A stretch of 64,000 nucleotides of DNA from Paenibacillus sp. SC116 (GCF_024733555.1 NZ_JANIOF010000002.1:310001-374000); one strand, 5' to 3'. Positions 6,839-16,123 are shown, counted from the stretch's first letter. A program made the numbers and translations. Notes: generated from the letters alone by a model not told the origin.

Positions 6839-9238
6839 ATGTTTAACAGAGTTCAAAATAATTTGAAGCTATATGTAGTAATAATAGGTTTACTGTGCAT
6901 CGTCGTGTATTTAACGTTTGCTTCGTATTTTGCACCGCCTAGAACGATAACAATTGATAGAACCGATGGACAGCAATATGTTGTTCATCTTGTCTTACCA
7001 GGTGCAGGCGTCTATGATACTCCGATTAAGAAGGGTGATCGGATCCTTAAGGTGGATGGTATCCCCGTCCATGAGTATTATTCGGAAAATGACCGTATTG
7101 ATGGTTACTATATCGTTCCAGGAGCAGTACAGGAACTAACGATACTGAAACCAGGGAATCAGGTTCAGACAGCCTTGCTAAAGGATGATTGGCGTGAGGG
7201 CTTGCCTCAGGATTTGTTTATTGTCCTTTTTATTTTGTCTCCTATTTTTTTGATTTTGTTTTCCTATATGGCCTATTACTTATGGAAACATAAACGAGAT
7301 CAGCCGGACGCTCGAATACTTATAGTTTGCTTTCTTACAATAGGTATATCCTTTTACGGAAATGTTGCATCTTACAGTAAGGATGTAGTAGGTGGAGCAA
7401 TTATCATGATTGCTCTTCCTGCCATCCCCTACATATTCATGCATTTTATGAACGTGTTTTTGGAGAAGTTTAACCTGTCCTTTATCTCAAAGAAGGTGCT
7501 TACCTCCTTATTTGTTATTGATGTAATCGTTAGTGTTTTGGCTTGGTCCAATCGCTATGTATTTAAATTTATTGATATAAAAGGAATGAATCCTTTAGTC
7601 TTAAAATTAACAATTGCGATTGGTTACGGTATTTGTTTATTTCGCTTAATTTATCTTTTCTTACGCCATCGACACGATAGCACCCCGCCGCTATTTAAAA
7701 TTTTTCTCGTCGTACATATCGTAGCATTTACACCATTCATTTTGCTTAATGTGATTATGCCGTACTTTTTTAATGGAGAAGATACGAACGTCCCCTTTAG
7801 TACCTTATTCTTGTTCAGCCTGCCTATTAGTTATATGTATTTAGTTTCGTCCAAGCAAATATTTGATATTGATTTTATTGTAACCCGATTAAGAAGGTTT
7901 CTCGTTGTTGCCCTCCTTCCAGCGGTAATTATTGTTTCAGTAATAGCGGCCGTTGTTGACTTTGGATTTGTACTTGATACGGGGAAATTAGTAAAGTTAT
8001 TCATTGTTATGCTTCTGTCAATCACGCTTCTTTTGTATGGGAACGAGATACTAATGAACCAGTTTCGCTCCCGGCTTTTTAGTAATGTATTTAACGGGCA
8101 AGATAGTTTGGAGCGATTTTCAAGCCAGCTGTCAGGGGTAATGAAGCATACGGAACTAGAGCAGATTCTCGGACAAGAACTAACTGAAATGCTTCCGCTG
8201 TGCAGCTATCAGTTCTTTGATATAGATCTGGCTACCAAGCAGGTGAGTCCGCTGCCAAACTCGGTTATGGCGCGCCATGCTTCCAAGACTATTATTAAGG
8301 AAGTAAGAGAGTTGCGCATAGCCGAGCTTGTGAACTTGTCAGATGGCATTCTTCTTGTGCTAGGCTGTTTCAAGCATACGTATCGAGTAGTGTGGCTGAG
8401 TAATAAATCCAATCATACAAAGTTCAATCCTGATGAATGGAAGTGGCTGCAAACCATTACGCGCTATGCCAGTCTTGTATATGAGAATCTATACTCTGTG
8501 GAGCGTATGGTGGAGGATCTGCAAGACCAGTTGAACAATCGTAAACTTACTTCTCCGTGGATGTCGCGCTTATTATTTTGTCTATCTGAAAATGAGCGGC
8601 AGAAACTTGCCTCCGATTTACACGATGCAGCACTGCAGGATCAAATTATCTGGTACCGTAAGCTGGAAACATCGATGATCGATTATCCGATGAGCCGTGA
8701 ACTGCAGCGCGAGCTGCTAGAGATCAGGGAAGGGTTGCTGGATGTTATCCATCAAATACGTGAGACATGTCAAGAACTGAGGCCGCAATTGTTGAAAGAA
8801 ATGGGCTTGGTTGAATCGCTTAGGCATCTTATTGAGCATGAACTGCTTCGAGTAAACTTTTCGATAGAGCTGTTAGCCTTTCCTGTAAATGCTACGCTAA
8901 GCAACGAGTTGATGACAGGTGTATATCGCATCGTTCAGGAGCTTCTTCGGAACACAGACAAGCATGCCCAAGCGGACTGCGCCATTATTGAGCTGCGGCA
9001 GAGTGAAGACTATATTTTATTCCGCTACACAGACAATGGAATCGGGATGGATGAAATTTCTTGGAAGCACAATCGAATGCACATGGGCTTATCCAGCATT
9101 CATGAACGCGTACGCAGCCTAGAAGGGGAAATAAAGATCGTAACAAGTATAGGTGGCGGTTTCGATGTTCATATCCGATTGCCAGTCAAGCTATCGGAAC
9201 AAGGACAATATTCATCCTATATTTATATGGTGGAATGA
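6839..9238 (+). CDS. comP: ComP-like sensor histidine kinase with PDZ domain
   Basis: This is a 799-residue membrane sensor kinase. One N-terminal membrane helix (about residues 10-30) is followed by an extracytoplasmic PDZ-like domain (about 35-115, with VYDTPIKKGDRILKVDG), then a cluster of further membrane helices to about residue 400. The cytoplasmic part has a HisKA_3 dimerisation region, DLHDAALQDQ, with the phosphorylated His near 594, and a HATPase domain with DNGIGMD and SIGGGFDVHIRLP. The order and the HDAALQDQIIWYRKLE motif are typical of ComP. A ComQ-like gene precedes it, but no ComA-type response regulator follows, only a terminator. Its partner must lie elsewhere or be lost. 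AAAGGTG precedes the ATG at a somewhat long spacing. Confidence 0.82.
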   Translation: MFNRVQNNLKLYVVIIGLLCIVVYLTFASYFAPPRTITIDRTDGQQYVVHLVLPGAGVYDTPIKKGDRILKVDGIPVHEYYSENDRIDGYYIVPGAVQELTILKPGNQVQTALLKDDWREGLPQDLFIVLFILSPIFLILFSYMAYYLWKHKRDQPDARILIVCFLTIGISFYGNVASYSKDVVGGAIIMIALPAIPYIFMHFMNVFLEKFNLSFISKKVLTSLFVIDVIVSVLAWSNRYVFKFIDIKGMNPLVLKLTIAIGYGICLFRLIYLFLRHRHDSTPPLFKIFLVVHIVAFTPFILLNVIMPYFFNGEDTNVPFSTLFLFSLPISYMYLVSSKQIFDIDFIVTRLRRFLVVALLPAVIIVSVIAAVVDFGFVLDTGKLVKLFIVMLLSITLLLYGNEILMNQFRSRLFSNVFNGQDSLERFSSQLSGVMKHTELEQILGQELTEMLPLCSYQFFDIDLATKQVSPLPNSVMARHASKTIIKEVRELRIAELVNLSDGILLVLGCFKHTYRVVWLSNKSNHTKFNPDEWKWLQTITRYASLVYENLYSVERMVEDLQDQLNNRKLTSPWMSRLLFCLSENERQKLASDLHDAALQDQIIWYRKLETSMIDYPMSRELQRELLEIREGLLDVIHQIRETCQELRPQLLKEMGLVESLRHLIEHELLRVNFSIELLAFPVNATLSNELMTGVYRIVQELLRNTDKHAQADCAIIELRQSEDYILFRYTDNGIGMDEISWKHNRMHMGLSSIHERVRSLEGEIKIVTSIGGGFDVHIRLPVKLSEQGQYSSYIYMVE

Positions 9239-9257
9239 GTGACGGATGAATGTTAGG

Positions 9258-9307
9258 GCCAGCAAGATACAGCCAGCAATGAGTTGGTTAGAACTTGCTG
9301 GCTTTTT
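9258..9307 (+). terminator. Terminator after comP-like gene
   Basis: The arms 9258-9266 (GCCAGCAAG) and 9294-9302 (CTTGCTGGC) are perfect complements, followed directly by TTTTT at 9303-9307. It separates the ComQ/ComP pair from the anaerobic fumarate reductase region. Confidence 0.8.
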
Positions 9308-9393
9308 GCGTTGAAGGAGAATAGGGTGTGTTATCGTCCATGCAACGCATAGCTATTTATAAGGCAGGGTAATAAGTATCGTACTGGATATTA

Positions 9394-9443
9394 TGTGAAT
9401 TAGTTCACATAAACAAAACTAGTGGTGTGCTACGATGAGGTTG
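9394..9443 (+). promoter_or_regulatory. FNR/Rex-like box 1 with -10, fumarate reductase promoter
   Basis: TGTGAATTAGTTCACA at 9394-9409 is a perfect TGTGA-N6-TCACA palindrome; its TGTGAA-N4-TTCACA form also fits the Rex core. A -10-like TACGAT lies at 9431-9436, the same distance from the box centre (about 34 bases) as at the formate/nitrite transporter promoter. This again gives a box centre near -41.5. The gene it would serve starts at 9561. Confidence 0.75.
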
Positions 9444-9449
9444 ATTTTA

Positions 9450-9497
9450 CGTGAAATTAATCACGTATTGAAGCTGAGGCAGTCTATGCTAGTTATT
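9450..9497 (+). promoter_or_regulatory. FNR/Rex-like box 2, tandem site
   Basis: A second palindrome, CGTGAAATTAATCACG at 9450-9465, lies 56 bases after the first and deviates only in the outermost pair (C/G for T/A). A possible -10 (TATGCT, 9485-9490) follows at a similar distance. It may be a second promoter or a site that modulates the first one. Confidence 0.55.
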
Positions 9498-9560
9498 TGA
9501 TAACGTTCAGCCTATAGCTTCTAAAACAGAGAGAATATCATCATAAGGGAGTGCTGCATC

Positions 9561-10982
9561 ATGAAAAAGTGGATACCAACCGTACTTGCGGCTGCAATGG
9601 CTTTATCATTATTGTCGGGCTGTGGGGCGAAGAAGGAGTCGGCGGACGTCGTTGTCGTCGGAGCGGGCGGCGCAGGACTTGCAGCAGCGGTGCGTGCGCA
9701 AGAAGAAGGCGCCAACGTGATTGTATTGGAAAAAATGCCGATCGTAGGTGGAAATACGGCGCGTGCAACAGGCGGTTTGAATGCTGCTGGGACGAAGCAG
9801 CAAATAGATAAGGGATATAAAGATAGTTTGGAGTTGTTCTATGAGGATACGATGAAAGGCGGCTATGACAAAAACAATCCAGAACTAGTGAAATTGCTCA
9901 CGGAGCAAGCGAAAGATTCTGTAGAGTGGTTGGAGAAGTATGGCGCGGATATGTCCGATGTTGGTCGGATGGCTGGCGCCAGTGTCAATCGTACTCACCG
10001 TCCGGCGGGTGGAGCGGCGGTAGGCTCTCATATTGCTATGGTGTTGGAAAAGACCGCAAAGGAAAAGCAGATCGATGTGCGTACACGCCATCAAATGACG
10101 GATATCGTTATCGATAACGAAGGCGTGGTTACTGGTATAAAGGCGAAAGACAAAGAGGGCAAGGAATATACCATAGAGACGAGAGCAGTAGTGTTAGCAA
10201 CGGGTGGATTTTCTGCGAATCAAGAGATGGTCGTATCGTATAAGCCAGAGTTGAAGGGCTTCGCTACAACGAATCATCCAGGCGCGACAGGAGATGCCAT
10301 AACGATTGCGGAGAAGCATGGCGCGGCTCTTGTTGATATGGCTGAAATACAAACCCATCCGACAGTCGTACCGGATAAAGGTGTCATGGTAACCGAAGCA
10401 GTCCGAGGTAATGGCGCTATACTGGTCAATAAAAGCGGTGAGCGTTTCGTCAATGAGCTGTTAACGCGCGATGTCGTATCTACAGCAATCCTAGGGCAAC
10501 AAGATGGACGTGCGTATTTGTTGTTCGATAAAGGACTTCGGGACAGCTTGAAAGCGACAGAAGAGTATTTCAAAATGCAGCTAGTAACTGAAGCAGAAAG
10601 TGTGGAAGAGCTGGCTGCAAAGCTGGGAGTCGAGTCCGCTGTATTAGCTGGTACAGTGAGCACCTACAACAAAGCTGTGAAAGCAGGCAAAGATGCGAAA
10701 TTCCAGCGTCCTGATATGCCGCGTGAACTAAAAGATGGTCCATTTTATGCGATTGAGGTTACACCTGCTGTCCACCATACGATGGGTGGTCTGGAGATAA
10801 ATACGAATGCAGAAGTATTGAACAAAGACGGACAAGCCATAAAAGGTTTGTATGCAGCGGGTGAAGTAACAGGCGGCGTTCATGGTGGGAACCGTCTTGG
10901 CGGCAATGCCTTGGCAGACATTATTACGTTCGGCAAAATTGCTGGCTTGAATGCGTTTAACTTTGCGAAGGTGGAGCAGTAG
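9561..10982 (+). CDS. Secreted fumarate-reductase-type flavoprotein (lipoprotein)
   Basis: This is a 473-residue FAD-dependent reductase of the flavocytochrome c/fumarate reductase family. A signal peptide ends in lipobox LLSGC (Cys 21), so the enzyme is predicted to be anchored outside the membrane. The FAD-binding motif VVVGAGGAGLAAA lies at 31-43. Residues expected for fumarate reduction are present: QTHPT (His 266), RGNGAILVN and GERFVNE (280-298), AVHHTMGG (His 405/406) and GGNRLGG (Arg 445). It lacks the N-terminal FMN-binding domain often fused in this family, but a separate FMN-binding lipoprotein lies 109 bases downstream. Two redox-type palindromes upstream suggest anaerobic induction. 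Urocanate or another enoate could be the true acceptor. Confidence 0.85.
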   Translation: MKKWIPTVLAAAMALSLLSGCGAKKESADVVVVGAGGAGLAAAVRAQEEGANVIVLEKMPIVGGNTARATGGLNAAGTKQQIDKGYKDSLELFYEDTMKGGYDKNNPELVKLLTEQAKDSVEWLEKYGADMSDVGRMAGASVNRTHRPAGGAAVGSHIAMVLEKTAKEKQIDVRTRHQMTDIVIDNEGVVTGIKAKDKEGKEYTIETRAVVLATGGFSANQEMVVSYKPELKGFATTNHPGATGDAITIAEKHGAALVDMAEIQTHPTVVPDKGVMVTEAVRGNGAILVNKSGERFVNELLTRDVVSTAILGQQDGRAYLLFDKGLRDSLKATEEYFKMQLVTEAESVEELAAKLGVESAVLAGTVSTYNKAVKAGKDAKFQRPDMPRELKDGPFYAIEVTPAVHHTMGGLEINTNAEVLNKDGQAIKGLYAAGEVTGGVHGGNRLGGNALADIITFGKIAGLNAFNFAKVEQ

Positions 10983-11091
10983 TAAGGTGCTACGAGTACT
11001 GGCATAAAGTAGCGGGATGGAATTGATTCGGAAATTTTGATGAGCTATCGTAATTCTACTTTAAATATATAGACATCAAGGGGAGATTGTG

Positions 11092-11436
11092 ATGAAGAGA
11101 AAGGCATGGATCATACTAGGGATTGCAGCTATGTTCGCATTGTCGGGCTGTGGAAACGGTGGCCTTTATAAAGATGGGGTCTATGAAGGCAAGTCGCGAG
11201 GAGCGACCAGTGATATCGTTGTGGCCGTAACGGTTAAGTCCAGCAAGATTGAATCCGTTGAAGTGAAGCAGCATGAAGAGACAGCGCAGATGATTCAAGC
11301 GGTAACGGACAACACAGTTCCTGAGATCATTGAGAAGCAAGGAGCAGATGAGGTCGAAGCGTTGACAGGTGCAACGAAGTCATCGGAAGGTGTAATTGCG
11401 GCTGTGAAGCAAGCGTTAGAGCAAGCGAAGAAATAA
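11092..11436 (+). CDS. FMN-binding-domain lipoprotein (partner of the fumarate reductase)
   Basis: The 114-residue product has a signal peptide with lipobox LSGC near residues 17-20, followed by a single FMN-binding domain. The signature LTGATKSSEG near residue 90 contains the threonine that ApbE enzymes link to FMN. It probably relays electrons to the flavoprotein encoded just upstream, taking the place of the FMN domain fused in many relatives. ATG 11092 is preferred over GTG 11089 because AAGGGGAGA sits just upstream. No terminator separates it from the flavoprotein gene, so one operon is likely. An ApbE gene lies about 3.3 kb downstream on the other strand. Confidence 0.85.
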   Translation: MKRKAWIILGIAAMFALSGCGNGGLYKDGVYEGKSRGATSDIVVAVTVKSSKIESVEVKQHEETAQMIQAVTDNTVPEIIEKQGADEVEALTGATKSSEGVIAAVKQALEQAKK

Positions 11437-11480
11437 GAAACGTACGAACATACGATGGAACAATCGAAAAGCATGGAAAA

Positions 11481-11521
11481 AAGACGGCTTTCTATTCGAT
11501 GTACGAGTAGAAAGCCGTCTT
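11481..11521. terminator. Bidirectional terminator
   Basis: Perfect 14-base arms (11481-11494 and 11508-11521) form a stable stem. A-runs on the left and TTCATT on the right mean it could end transcription both from the FMN-binding lipoprotein gene and from the convergent dioxygenase gene, whose reading direction meets a T run here. Confidence 0.8.
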
Positions 11522-11581
11522 TCATTATAAATGTCTGGATAGCAAAGGTTATATATGGAGTAGCAATCGGACCAATAACAA

Positions 11582-12550
11582 TCATTTCGTGCGAAGTGGT
11601 TTCAGGTTCGCTTCAATTTCTTCACGCTGCGACTCTAAGAATGGCGGTAAGGCCAGTGACTCACCTAGATGCTCCATAGCTTCGTCTGTATCGAAGCCAG
11701 GTCCGTCAGTTGCTAGCTCGTACAAAATGCCGTTCGGTTCGCGGAAATAGAGCGAGCGGAAATAGTAACGGTCTACGAAGCCTGAGTTTGGCAGGTTGTG
11801 CTGCTCAATATGATTGACCCATTGATGCATTTCCTCTTCATTGTCTACACGGAAGGCGACATGGTGCACAGCACCTCGACCTGGACGAGCCATAGGCAGA
11901 TCATTGCGCTCTTCGATATGAACCTCAGCACCAGTTCCGCCTTCGCCTGTCTCTAGTACGATAATATCCGGTTGGCCGTCGAACCAAGATGGATAGGTCG
12001 ATTTGTGACGGAAGCCCATAACAGACGTTAATATGTTAATCGTCGATTGAGCTTTGCGAACGGTCAATTTGATTGGACCTAGCCCAATGATGCCATATTG
12101 CGATGGTATGTCACTGTGTGTCCAAGGTAATCCTCCAGCGACGCCATGGTTATGTTCATCTGAGACAAGAATCAGCCTGGTGCCTTCAAAGTCCGTAAAA
12201 GATAAAGAATTGCGTCCCGTGCGGTCTGTAATTTCGCCATGGGATACTTTGAGAGCTTCGAAACGCTTCTTCCAGAACGATAGTGCTTCGTCTGAAGCTA
12301 CGCGCAATGAAGTGGCGGAAACACTGTTAATGCCGTATTGTTGGGCAGTTGCCATCGGAATCTCAAAAAACGTAATCTCTGTTCCTGGATTGCCTTCAGC
12401 ATCCGCGTAAAACAAATGATACATCGATGTATCGTCTTGGTTGACCGTCTTCTTCACAAGACGCATGCCAAGTATATCGGTATAGAACGCCAAGTTCTTC
12501 TCGGCATTTGCTGTTAATAACGAAATGTGGTGAATCCCTTTCAATTCCAT
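11582..12550 (-). CDS. VOC-family ring-cleaving dioxygenase (MhqO/YkcA-like)
   Basis: This 322-residue protein has two vicinal-oxygen-chelate repeats. The N-terminal half contains GIHHISLLTANAEKNLAFY and the C-terminal half AVHHVAFRVD with the terminal metal ligand in FREPNGILYELATDGPGF. These fit the extradiol ring-cleaving dioxygenases related to MhqA/MhqE/MhqO of Bacillus, which detoxify hydroquinones and catechols. AGGAGG lies upstream of ATG 12550. It is a single gene convergent with the fumarate reductase operon and ending at a shared terminator. A role in protecting against quinone-type compounds would suit the surroundings, but that is inference. Confidence 0.85.
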   Translation of the reverse strand: MELKGIHHISLLTANAEKNLAFYTDILGMRLVKKTVNQDDTSMYHLFYADAEGNPGTEITFFEIPMATAQQYGINSVSATSLRVASDEALSFWKKRFEALKVSHGEITDRTGRNSLSFTDFEGTRLILVSDEHNHGVAGGLPWTHSDIPSQYGIIGLGPIKLTVRKAQSTINILTSVMGFRHKSTYPSWFDGQPDIIVLETGEGGTGAEVHIEERNDLPMARPGRGAVHHVAFRVDNEEEMHQWVNHIEQHNLPNSGFVDRYYFRSLYFREPNGILYELATDGPGFDTDEAMEHLGESLALPPFLESQREEIEANLKPLRTK

Positions 12551-12797
12551 GATGGGGAACCTCCTCTAGGGTGATAACTTATAACTTGTATCTTAATCCA
12601 TAATATCTTGAATTAAAGATAATATATGGTGATAAATAAGTCAAGCGGCCACGGTGGGGAACTACTACTTGATTCTTACTTCATTCAGCTTGCAGTTTGG
12701 ATGACAAGATTGAAAGGTTCCATCAGCTAAATCGAAGGCATCTCATTCGCTCATTCGCTATACTTGCCATATAAACAAACAAGGAGCGAACGCGAAC

Positions 12798-12962
12798 ATG
12801 AATAACCAAACTAATATTGATTTTTCACAAGTGATTCTAACACTAGCCTTAGTCGTAATCGTCGTACTTATTCCATTTACGGTAAAAGTATCAGCTGAGC
12901 CAGTTCCGTCTGCACCGATGCAAGTTGAGAATACGCAATATGAGGTAGTACTAAACCCGTGA
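12798..12962 (+). CDS. Small single-helix membrane protein
   Basis: A 54-residue frame starts at ATG 12798, preceded by AAGGAG at 12781-12786. It encodes a short polar N-terminus, one hydrophobic helix (about residues 12-30, VILTLALVVIVVLIPF) and a short Pro/Glu-rich tail ending VVLNP. The good ribosome site and clean helix favour a real gene. The family is not recognised. It stands alone between divergent and convergent neighbours. Confidence 0.5.
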   Translation: MNNQTNIDFSQVILTLALVVIVVLIPFTVKVSAEPVPSAPMQVENTQYEVVLNP

Positions 12963-13152
12963 GTTTGTTATCAATTGACTGTTATTGAGCGGATTATATA
13001 TTCGCGAATGCTATTTCCCCGCATCATTCAATCCCAATTGGTCTTTCTAGACTATAGAAAAGTCATTGGCGACAGATACTATTATATTCTTCATATAAAT
13101 GGTGTACTTCTAAGCTAGATAAATGCCTAATAAACTTTCCATAGTTAAAAAA

Positions 13153-13192
13153 GACGCAAGCTGTCTCCCATGGTTATGGAGATGCCTGCGTC
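13153..13192 (-). terminator. Terminator after the Dcu carrier
   Basis: Arms at the two ends (GACGCA 13153-13158 and TGCGTC 13187-13192) extend inward through TCTCC/GGAGA with small bulges. Read on the minus strand, the hairpin is followed by TTTTTT. Confidence 0.75.
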
Positions 13193-13218
13193 ATTTTCTT
13201 AATGTGCGGTATAGTCTT

Positions 13219-14559
13219 TTATAAGAAAATTTTCGTTAAGCCAAAGCCTACGGCAACAGAAACAATTGTCGCCACTAAGCCTGGAACCATAAAGCTGTGG
13301 TTCAGCAAATAGCGGCCAATTCGCGTTGTACCTGTGCGGTCGAAGTTGATCGCCGCGATAACCGTCGGATAGTTCGGCAAGAAGAAGTATCCGTTTACCG
13401 ATGGGAACATCGCGATCAAGGCCGGTGCTGGCATACCTAGAGCGATACCAAGCGGCATTAATCCACGTACCGTTGCTGCCTGCGAGCTGAGCAGGATGGA
13501 CATAAAGAACAACGCGACGGCGAACATCCATGGTGCAGCAGTGACCGTATCTTTAATGGCTGCATCGATAATCTCCATATTGCCGCGGAAGAACGTATCC
13601 CCAAGCCACGCAATACCGAAGATGCTGATGACAGCCTGCATACCTGCGCTGAAAATATTACTTTTCACCACGCGTTCTGCTGGAGCGCGCGATACGAGCA
13701 AAATAATACCGCCGACAGACAACATGACGATTTCGACGACTTGCGGCATACCGAGTGTCTGCATGACGCCTTCTGCATCCATATAGGATGGACGAAGGTC
13801 AGGGAAAGAGCCGAATAACACGACGGCAATAACACCGATTAGGAAAATAAATACCGATGCAACCGCTCCACGTGGCAGTTTGCCATCGTCGCTAGCAGCA
13901 GAGCCAGAGCGATCTGCTTCACCGATTGGCGGTACAGTTCCTGCTTCTACACGGCGCTGGAATTCTTCATCTTCCGCAAGTGCCTTGCCGTAGCGGTTCA
14001 TCACTAGCGCTGCCGCGATACAGCCGACAATCGTAGCCGGAATGCTTATGAGCAAAATGTTCGGCAGTGTGTAGCCCTGCGGCGCAAGCAAGGCCAATAG
14101 TGCGACGGTAGCAGCCGAGATCGGGCTTGCCGTGATCGCTTGCTGCGATGCGATGACTGCGACAGACATCGGGCGTTCAGGACGTACACCGGATTGGCGT
14201 GCCACTTCTGCGATAACGGGCATAACCGAGTAAGCGACATGTCCTGTTCCTGCACATAGTGTGAACAAATACGTGACCACAGGTGCCATAAATGTAATAT
14301 GATGCGGATTACGGCGCAGGGCGCGTTCTGCTATTTTGACGAGCACATCCATACCGCCTGCCGCTTGCATCGTCGCTGTCGCTGTAACGACAGCAGCGAT
14401 CATTAGTATGACATCAATCGGCGGATCGGATGGGACAAGCCCGAAGCCGAATGTAAGGATGGCGAGTCCAAGTCCGCCCATAACACCGAGACCAATGCCT
14501 CCAAGTCTTGAGCCGGCATAGATGGCAAGCAAGACAATAATTAATTGCAATAAAAACAT
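13219..14559 (-). CDS. Anaerobic C4-dicarboxylate transporter, DcuA/DcuB family
   Basis: The 446-residue polytopic membrane protein has 10-12 predicted helices. The Dcu-type features are visible: the N-terminal GSRLGGIGLGVMGGLGL stretch, GTGHVAYSVMPVIAEVA, and VAVIASQQAITASPISAATVALLALL. DcuA/DcuB carriers exchange fumarate, malate or aspartate for succinate during anaerobic growth. AAGGAGC precedes the ATG. Its position between a secreted fumarate reductase and apbE links it to fumarate respiration, though an external reductase would not itself need fumarate import. The carrier may serve a cytosolic reductase or succinate/aspartate exchange. Confidence 0.85.
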   Translation of the reverse strand: MFLLQLIIVLLAIYAGSRLGGIGLGVMGGLGLAILTFGFGLVPSDPPIDVILMIAAVVTATATMQAAGGMDVLVKIAERALRRNPHHITFMAPVVTYLFTLCAGTGHVAYSVMPVIAEVARQSGVRPERPMSVAVIASQQAITASPISAATVALLALLAPQGYTLPNILLISIPATIVGCIAAALVMNRYGKALAEDEEFQRRVEAGTVPPIGEADRSGSAASDDGKLPRGAVASVFIFLIGVIAVVLFGSFPDLRPSYMDAEGVMQTLGMPQVVEIVMLSVGGIILLVSRAPAERVVKSNIFSAGMQAVISIFGIAWLGDTFFRGNMEIIDAAIKDTVTAAPWMFAVALFFMSILLSSQAATVRGLMPLGIALGMPAPALIAMFPSVNGYFFLPNYPTVIAAINFDRTGTTRIGRYLLNHSFMVPGLVATIVSVAVGFGLTKIFL

Positions 14560-14672
14560 ATAACGTAGCTCCTTCCTTTCTGTTGAACAAAGCTGATACT
14601 AGCAATGGATAGAGCGTGCTACATGCATTCGTACAGTGGCCTTTCTCTTACCTAATAGCTATGTACAAAGAA

Positions 14673-14736
14673 AGACCCACCAACGGAAAGACGTAACAGG
14701 TCCGTGTGACCGGTCAGCCTTTTCTATGGCGGGTCT
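14673..14736 (-). terminator. Imperfect hairpin after apbE
   Basis: Arms 14673-14690 and 14719-14736 are complementary at about 14 of 18 positions. Read on the minus strand, the stem is followed by TTCTTTG. It lies just past the apbE stop and is a candidate terminator, though a structured leader for the downstream dcu gene cannot be excluded. Confidence 0.5.
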
Positions 14737-14778
14737 AGTCTGTGTCGAACTTCTAGCTGCATGTCCATTCTTACTTAG

Positions 14779-15858
14779 TCAGTCAGCGCGCTTGTATTCA
14801 TCATTCGTCAGGCTGAAAAAGCTTGGAATACCTGACGTGGTATACACTTGTTTGTCTTCTGTTATGAAAATAGCTTCTGCATTCGGTTTCGCTTCAATAA
14901 AGGCAATCCCTTCTTGAACACCTAGTGCGAAGGCAGAGGTAGATAGCGCATCGGCATCAGTTGAGCGATCCGTTACGATAGTAACACTATTTAGATTGCT
15001 CTTCGCAGGGTAGCCTGTCTTCGGATCAAGAATATGATGATAGTATTGCCCATTATGCTCCAAATAACGTTCATACACGCCAGAAGTGACAATGGTGCGA
15101 TCTTTTATCTTCATCGTGCCGATCTGGTTGCCGCGCATCTCATTCGGATCTTGTACGCCAATCGTCCAATCGAGTCCGCCAGGCTTCGCGCCAACTGCAA
15201 AAATATTGCCGCCTAGATCAATAATAGCGCTCTTTACGCCTTGTTCACGAACATAATCGGCAATAGCGTCAGCTGCATATCCTTTGCCGATACCGCCCAA
15301 GTCGATCTCCATACCTGGCTTCGCCAGTGCTACGGTCTTCTTGGCTGCATCCAGTGTTACGTGGTCGTACCCGACCAGCTTAAGCGCCTTATCAATTTCA
15401 TCTTGAGCGGGCACGCGTGCTTGCTCCGTACCAATACCCCATAAACTAACGAGCGGTCCTATTGTCGGATCGAAGCGCCCATTTGTTTTCTTCGCATAGT
15501 CCAACGCCTTCTCTATAACCATGAAAGTTTCATCTGAGACTTGATAGGCACCTTTGCCAGAGTGGGCGTTCAGCTTGTACAGCTCACTTGTTTCTAGGGT
15601 GCGGCTCATCTTTTGCTCGATGTCTTTCATAATGTTCAAAATATGTTCAAAATGTTGCTCGTAAGCAGGATCATCGTACAATTTCACCGTAACCATGGTA
15701 TCAAATATAAAATAGGACTTGGATTGAATCGTTGGTTGCTGCACCTGTTTAGAATCGGATGATGGTGAATCACATCCTGTTGCAAGCATAGCGATTGTTA
15801 GCGCTACTGCAACAATATAGGCCCAGCGTGGAAGTTTCAGCAAGCGTATTCCTCTCAT
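14779..15858 (-). CDS. apbE: FAD:protein FMN transferase (ApbE family lipoprotein)
   Basis: The 359-residue product has a signal peptide with lipobox LATGC near residue 29, so it acts outside the membrane. ApbE enzymes split FAD and attach FMN covalently to a Ser/Thr in FMN-binding domains. Family motifs are present: FDTMVTVKLYD, TNGRFDPTIGPLVSLWGIG, MEIDLGGIGKGYAADAIADY and SAIIDLGGNIFAVG. Likely targets in the window are the FMN-binding lipoproteins at 11092 and 32659. In Listeria the equivalent is FmnB of the flavin-based electron transfer system. GGAGGGA precedes ATG 15858. It is divergent from the eetA-eetB-ecf operon, with which it probably cooperates. Confidence 0.92.
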   Translation of the reverse strand: MRGIRLLKLPRWAYIVAVALTIAMLATGCDSPSSDSKQVQQPTIQSKSYFIFDTMVTVKLYDDPAYEQHFEHILNIMKDIEQKMSRTLETSELYKLNAHSGKGAYQVSDETFMVIEKALDYAKKTNGRFDPTIGPLVSLWGIGTEQARVPAQDEIDKALKLVGYDHVTLDAAKKTVALAKPGMEIDLGGIGKGYAADAIADYVREQGVKSAIIDLGGNIFAVGAKPGGLDWTIGVQDPNEMRGNQIGTMKIKDRTIVTSGVYERYLEHNGQYYHHILDPKTGYPAKSNLNSVTIVTDRSTDADALSTSAFALGVQEGIAFIEAKPNAEAIFITEDKQVYTTSGIPSFFSLTNDEYKRAD

Positions 15859-16123
15859 AGTTGTCCCTCCATAATCTATCCATAGGTGTAGGCTTATACG
15901 ATCTGCCTGTCTTTTAGCAAATCATTATATCAGAATGAAGAGGCAATGCCTAGGAAGTTTGTCACAAAAAATAAGCCAAAATCCCGCTGTATAAGGGTTT
16001 TTCTGGCATCCATCCAAGGCGTCAACATTGAATGATAAATGAGGTGGCAGTATAATTATATTGAAATTTCAAATCATTAAAATTTTAAAGATTGTTAGTT
16101 AACAGTTCAAGGAGATGCTCGGT

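Noticed and set aside
6736..6844. 36-codon frame ending at comP start, considered as ComX
   Set aside because: No Trp, no ribosome site and no similarity to known ComX peptides.
6720..6875. 51-codon frame between and into comP, considered as ComX
   Set aside because: It has no ribosome site and no Trp near the end, and runs into comP in another frame.
15859..16123. Search for a redox box between apbE and eetA
   Set aside because: Only a single TCACA half-site was found, so direct FNR/Rex control of these genes is not supported.
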